A DNA stretch of 33,768 nt from Bacteroides sp. (GTDB taxonomy: Bacteria > Bacteroidota > Bacteroidia > Bacteroidales > Muribaculaceae), in NCBI GenBank assembly GCA_014801955.1, contig JAAVDE010000028.1, positions 1-33,768 of the forward strand, in the 5' to 3' direction. Position numbers and translations under genes: made by a program. The notes beneath the pieces were generated by a model. That model saw only the letters and a program-made list of their open reading frames with translations, did no database searches and was not told the DNA's origin. Positions 33,067 through 33,768 of this stretch are shown in pieces. Within the stretch, counting starts at the first letter, position 1. Each line of letters starts with the position of its first letter.

Positions 33067-33098
33067 CAAATTTATTAATAATTTTTAGAACAGCCAAA
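33067..33098 (-). promoter_or_regulatory. Promoter of the exbB-tonB operon
   Basis: TTTG (33095-33098), a 20-nt spacer and TAAATTTG (33067-33074) on the minus strand match the consensus exactly. About 100 nt of untranslated leader (32966-33066) follow. I see no Fur-like palindrome in it. Confidence 0.78.
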
Positions 33099-33132
33099 TA
33101 AATCGCACTTTTTTTGTCATTCGAGGGTGATT

Positions 33133-33768
33133 TCAGCGATAAAGAGGAGCCATTGGCCGGCCTTGAATCCGCCGGCGGCTGACCACTTTCAGCGGAAGGT
33201 AGAGCGGCGAGCGCGAATCGAGGCTGTTGCGGCGAACGAGCTGGGAGGCATGAACGTATTCTCCTCCTTTATCATATATGGCAACGTGGGTTATGCGGCC
33301 CGTTTCGGGGTTGCCGAAGAAGATCAGGTCGCCGCTGCGGAGGGAGTCGGCGGGGATTTCGCGCCCCAGGGGAGCCTGCTGGCGGGCGTCGCGCGGAAGA
33401 ATGCGCCCCTGAGCCGCATAGGCCATGCGAACGAGGCCGGAGCAGTCCATGCCTTTGCTCGAAAGGCCGCCCCAAAGATAGGGCACGCCCATATAGAGTT
33501 CGGCGAAGCGCGGAAGAGCCTCCGGCTCGAAGGGGCGGGAGGAGAGGCTGTCGAGCGGCGCAAAGGCACCCGCCGGAGCGAGAATCATGCGTCCGTCGGG
33601 GAGGCGGAGCGAATCGCCGGCGGCAACAAGAACGTTGCCAGCAACGAGGTCGGTCCGGCGGTCGGCGTCGTGGAGCTCGAAGGGATGGGTAATCATAACT
33701 TTGGGCGCCCCACTCCACTGCTGCATCTCGGCGGCGGAGGGAAAGACGAGCGAATGGTTGATAATCCA
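33133..33768 (-). CDS. NlpC/P60 endopeptidase with SH3-like N-terminal region (partial)
   Basis: Peptidoglycan hydrolase cutting D-Glu to diaminopimelate bonds. The reading frame stays open to the window edge (WIINHSLVFP... before the first visible Met), so the N-terminus is missing. The visible 211 residues have SH3-like segments and then the C40 domain: nucleophile Cys in KGMDCSGLVR (visible residue 109), His in RITHVAIY (161) and a third polar residue in YVHAS (173). The stop is at 33133; the exbB promoter lies in the gap after it. Confidence 0.9.
   Translation of the reverse strand, partial: WIINHSLVFPSAAEMQQWSGAPKVMITHPFELHDADRRTDLVAGNVLVAAGDSLRLPDGRMILAPAGAFAPLDSLSSRPFEPEALPRFAELYMGVPYLWGGLSSKGMDCSGLVRMAYAAQGRILPRDARQQAPLGREIPADSLRSGDLIFFGNPETGRITHVAIYDKGGEYVHASQLVRRNSLDSRSPLYLPLKVVSRRRIQGRPMAPLYR

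Overview
The window is chromosomal DNA from a Bacteroidales bacterium. The family cannot be fixed from sequence alone; Rikenellaceae (Alistipes-like) or Muribaculaceae would fit. The evidence is: a carbamoyltransferase of the succinylornithine type typical of Bacteroidetes; an RprX/RprY-like two-component pair; an ExbB-ExbD-ExbD-TonB operon; and, in front of most transcription units, the Bacteroidetes promoter pattern TTG-N19/20-TAnnTTTG instead of E. coli-type -35/-10 boxes. Coding DNA is fairly GC-rich, intergenic DNA is AT-rich, and no gap exceeds about 230 bases.

Layout: (1) 1-191, two identical tRNA-Val(TAC) genes on the minus strand. (2) 278-8254, a minus-strand arginine operon in the order GNAT acyltransferase, argG, argC, argD, argF', argB, argE, argH, with every junction overlapping by 1 to 26 nt. 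Together these genes cover acylation of glutamate through to arginine, probably with N-succinyl intermediates. (3) 8482-10771, rprX-rprY on the plus strand, divergent from the arginine operon. (4) 10879-14361 on the minus strand, a GltD-like NADPH oxidoreductase, butyrate kinase, and a visibly more AT-rich DUF1016/PDDEXK nuclease-like gene that looks acquired. (5) 14444-20672 on the minus strand, gpmI, tdk, a DUF3108 protein, a secreted C1 aminopeptidase, a SPOR lipoprotein, mlaE and mlaF, nearly all overlapping. (6) 20813-21435, a 58-residue membrane peptide gene, two tRNA-Asn genes with their terminator and promoter, and a degenerate 9-bp tandem repeat. (7) 21436-24543 on the minus strand, dus, a CobW-type GTPase with a poly-His segment, and LD-carboxypeptidase. 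(8) 24586-28212 on the plus strand, an SDR enzyme with a C-terminal zinc ribbon, a 112-residue unknown, and dnaX. (9) 28238-29467 on the minus strand, a metal permease fused to an HMA domain. (10) 29584-32965 on the minus strand, exbB-exbD-exbD-tonB ending in a strong terminator. (11) 33133-33768, an NlpC/P60 endopeptidase cut by the window edge.

Most of this is core metabolism and envelope biology. I see no CRISPR array, prophage, transposase or clear defence island, and I do not claim a new multi-gene system. The points most worth following up are: five promoters placed 5-8 nt from their start codons (nearly leaderless transcripts); the SDR/zinc-ribbon fusion; Ala at the specificity position of ArgF'; an ARG-box-like site between the arginine operon and rprXY; the 9-bp repeat array; and the permease/HMA junction, which still looks like an intergenic region.
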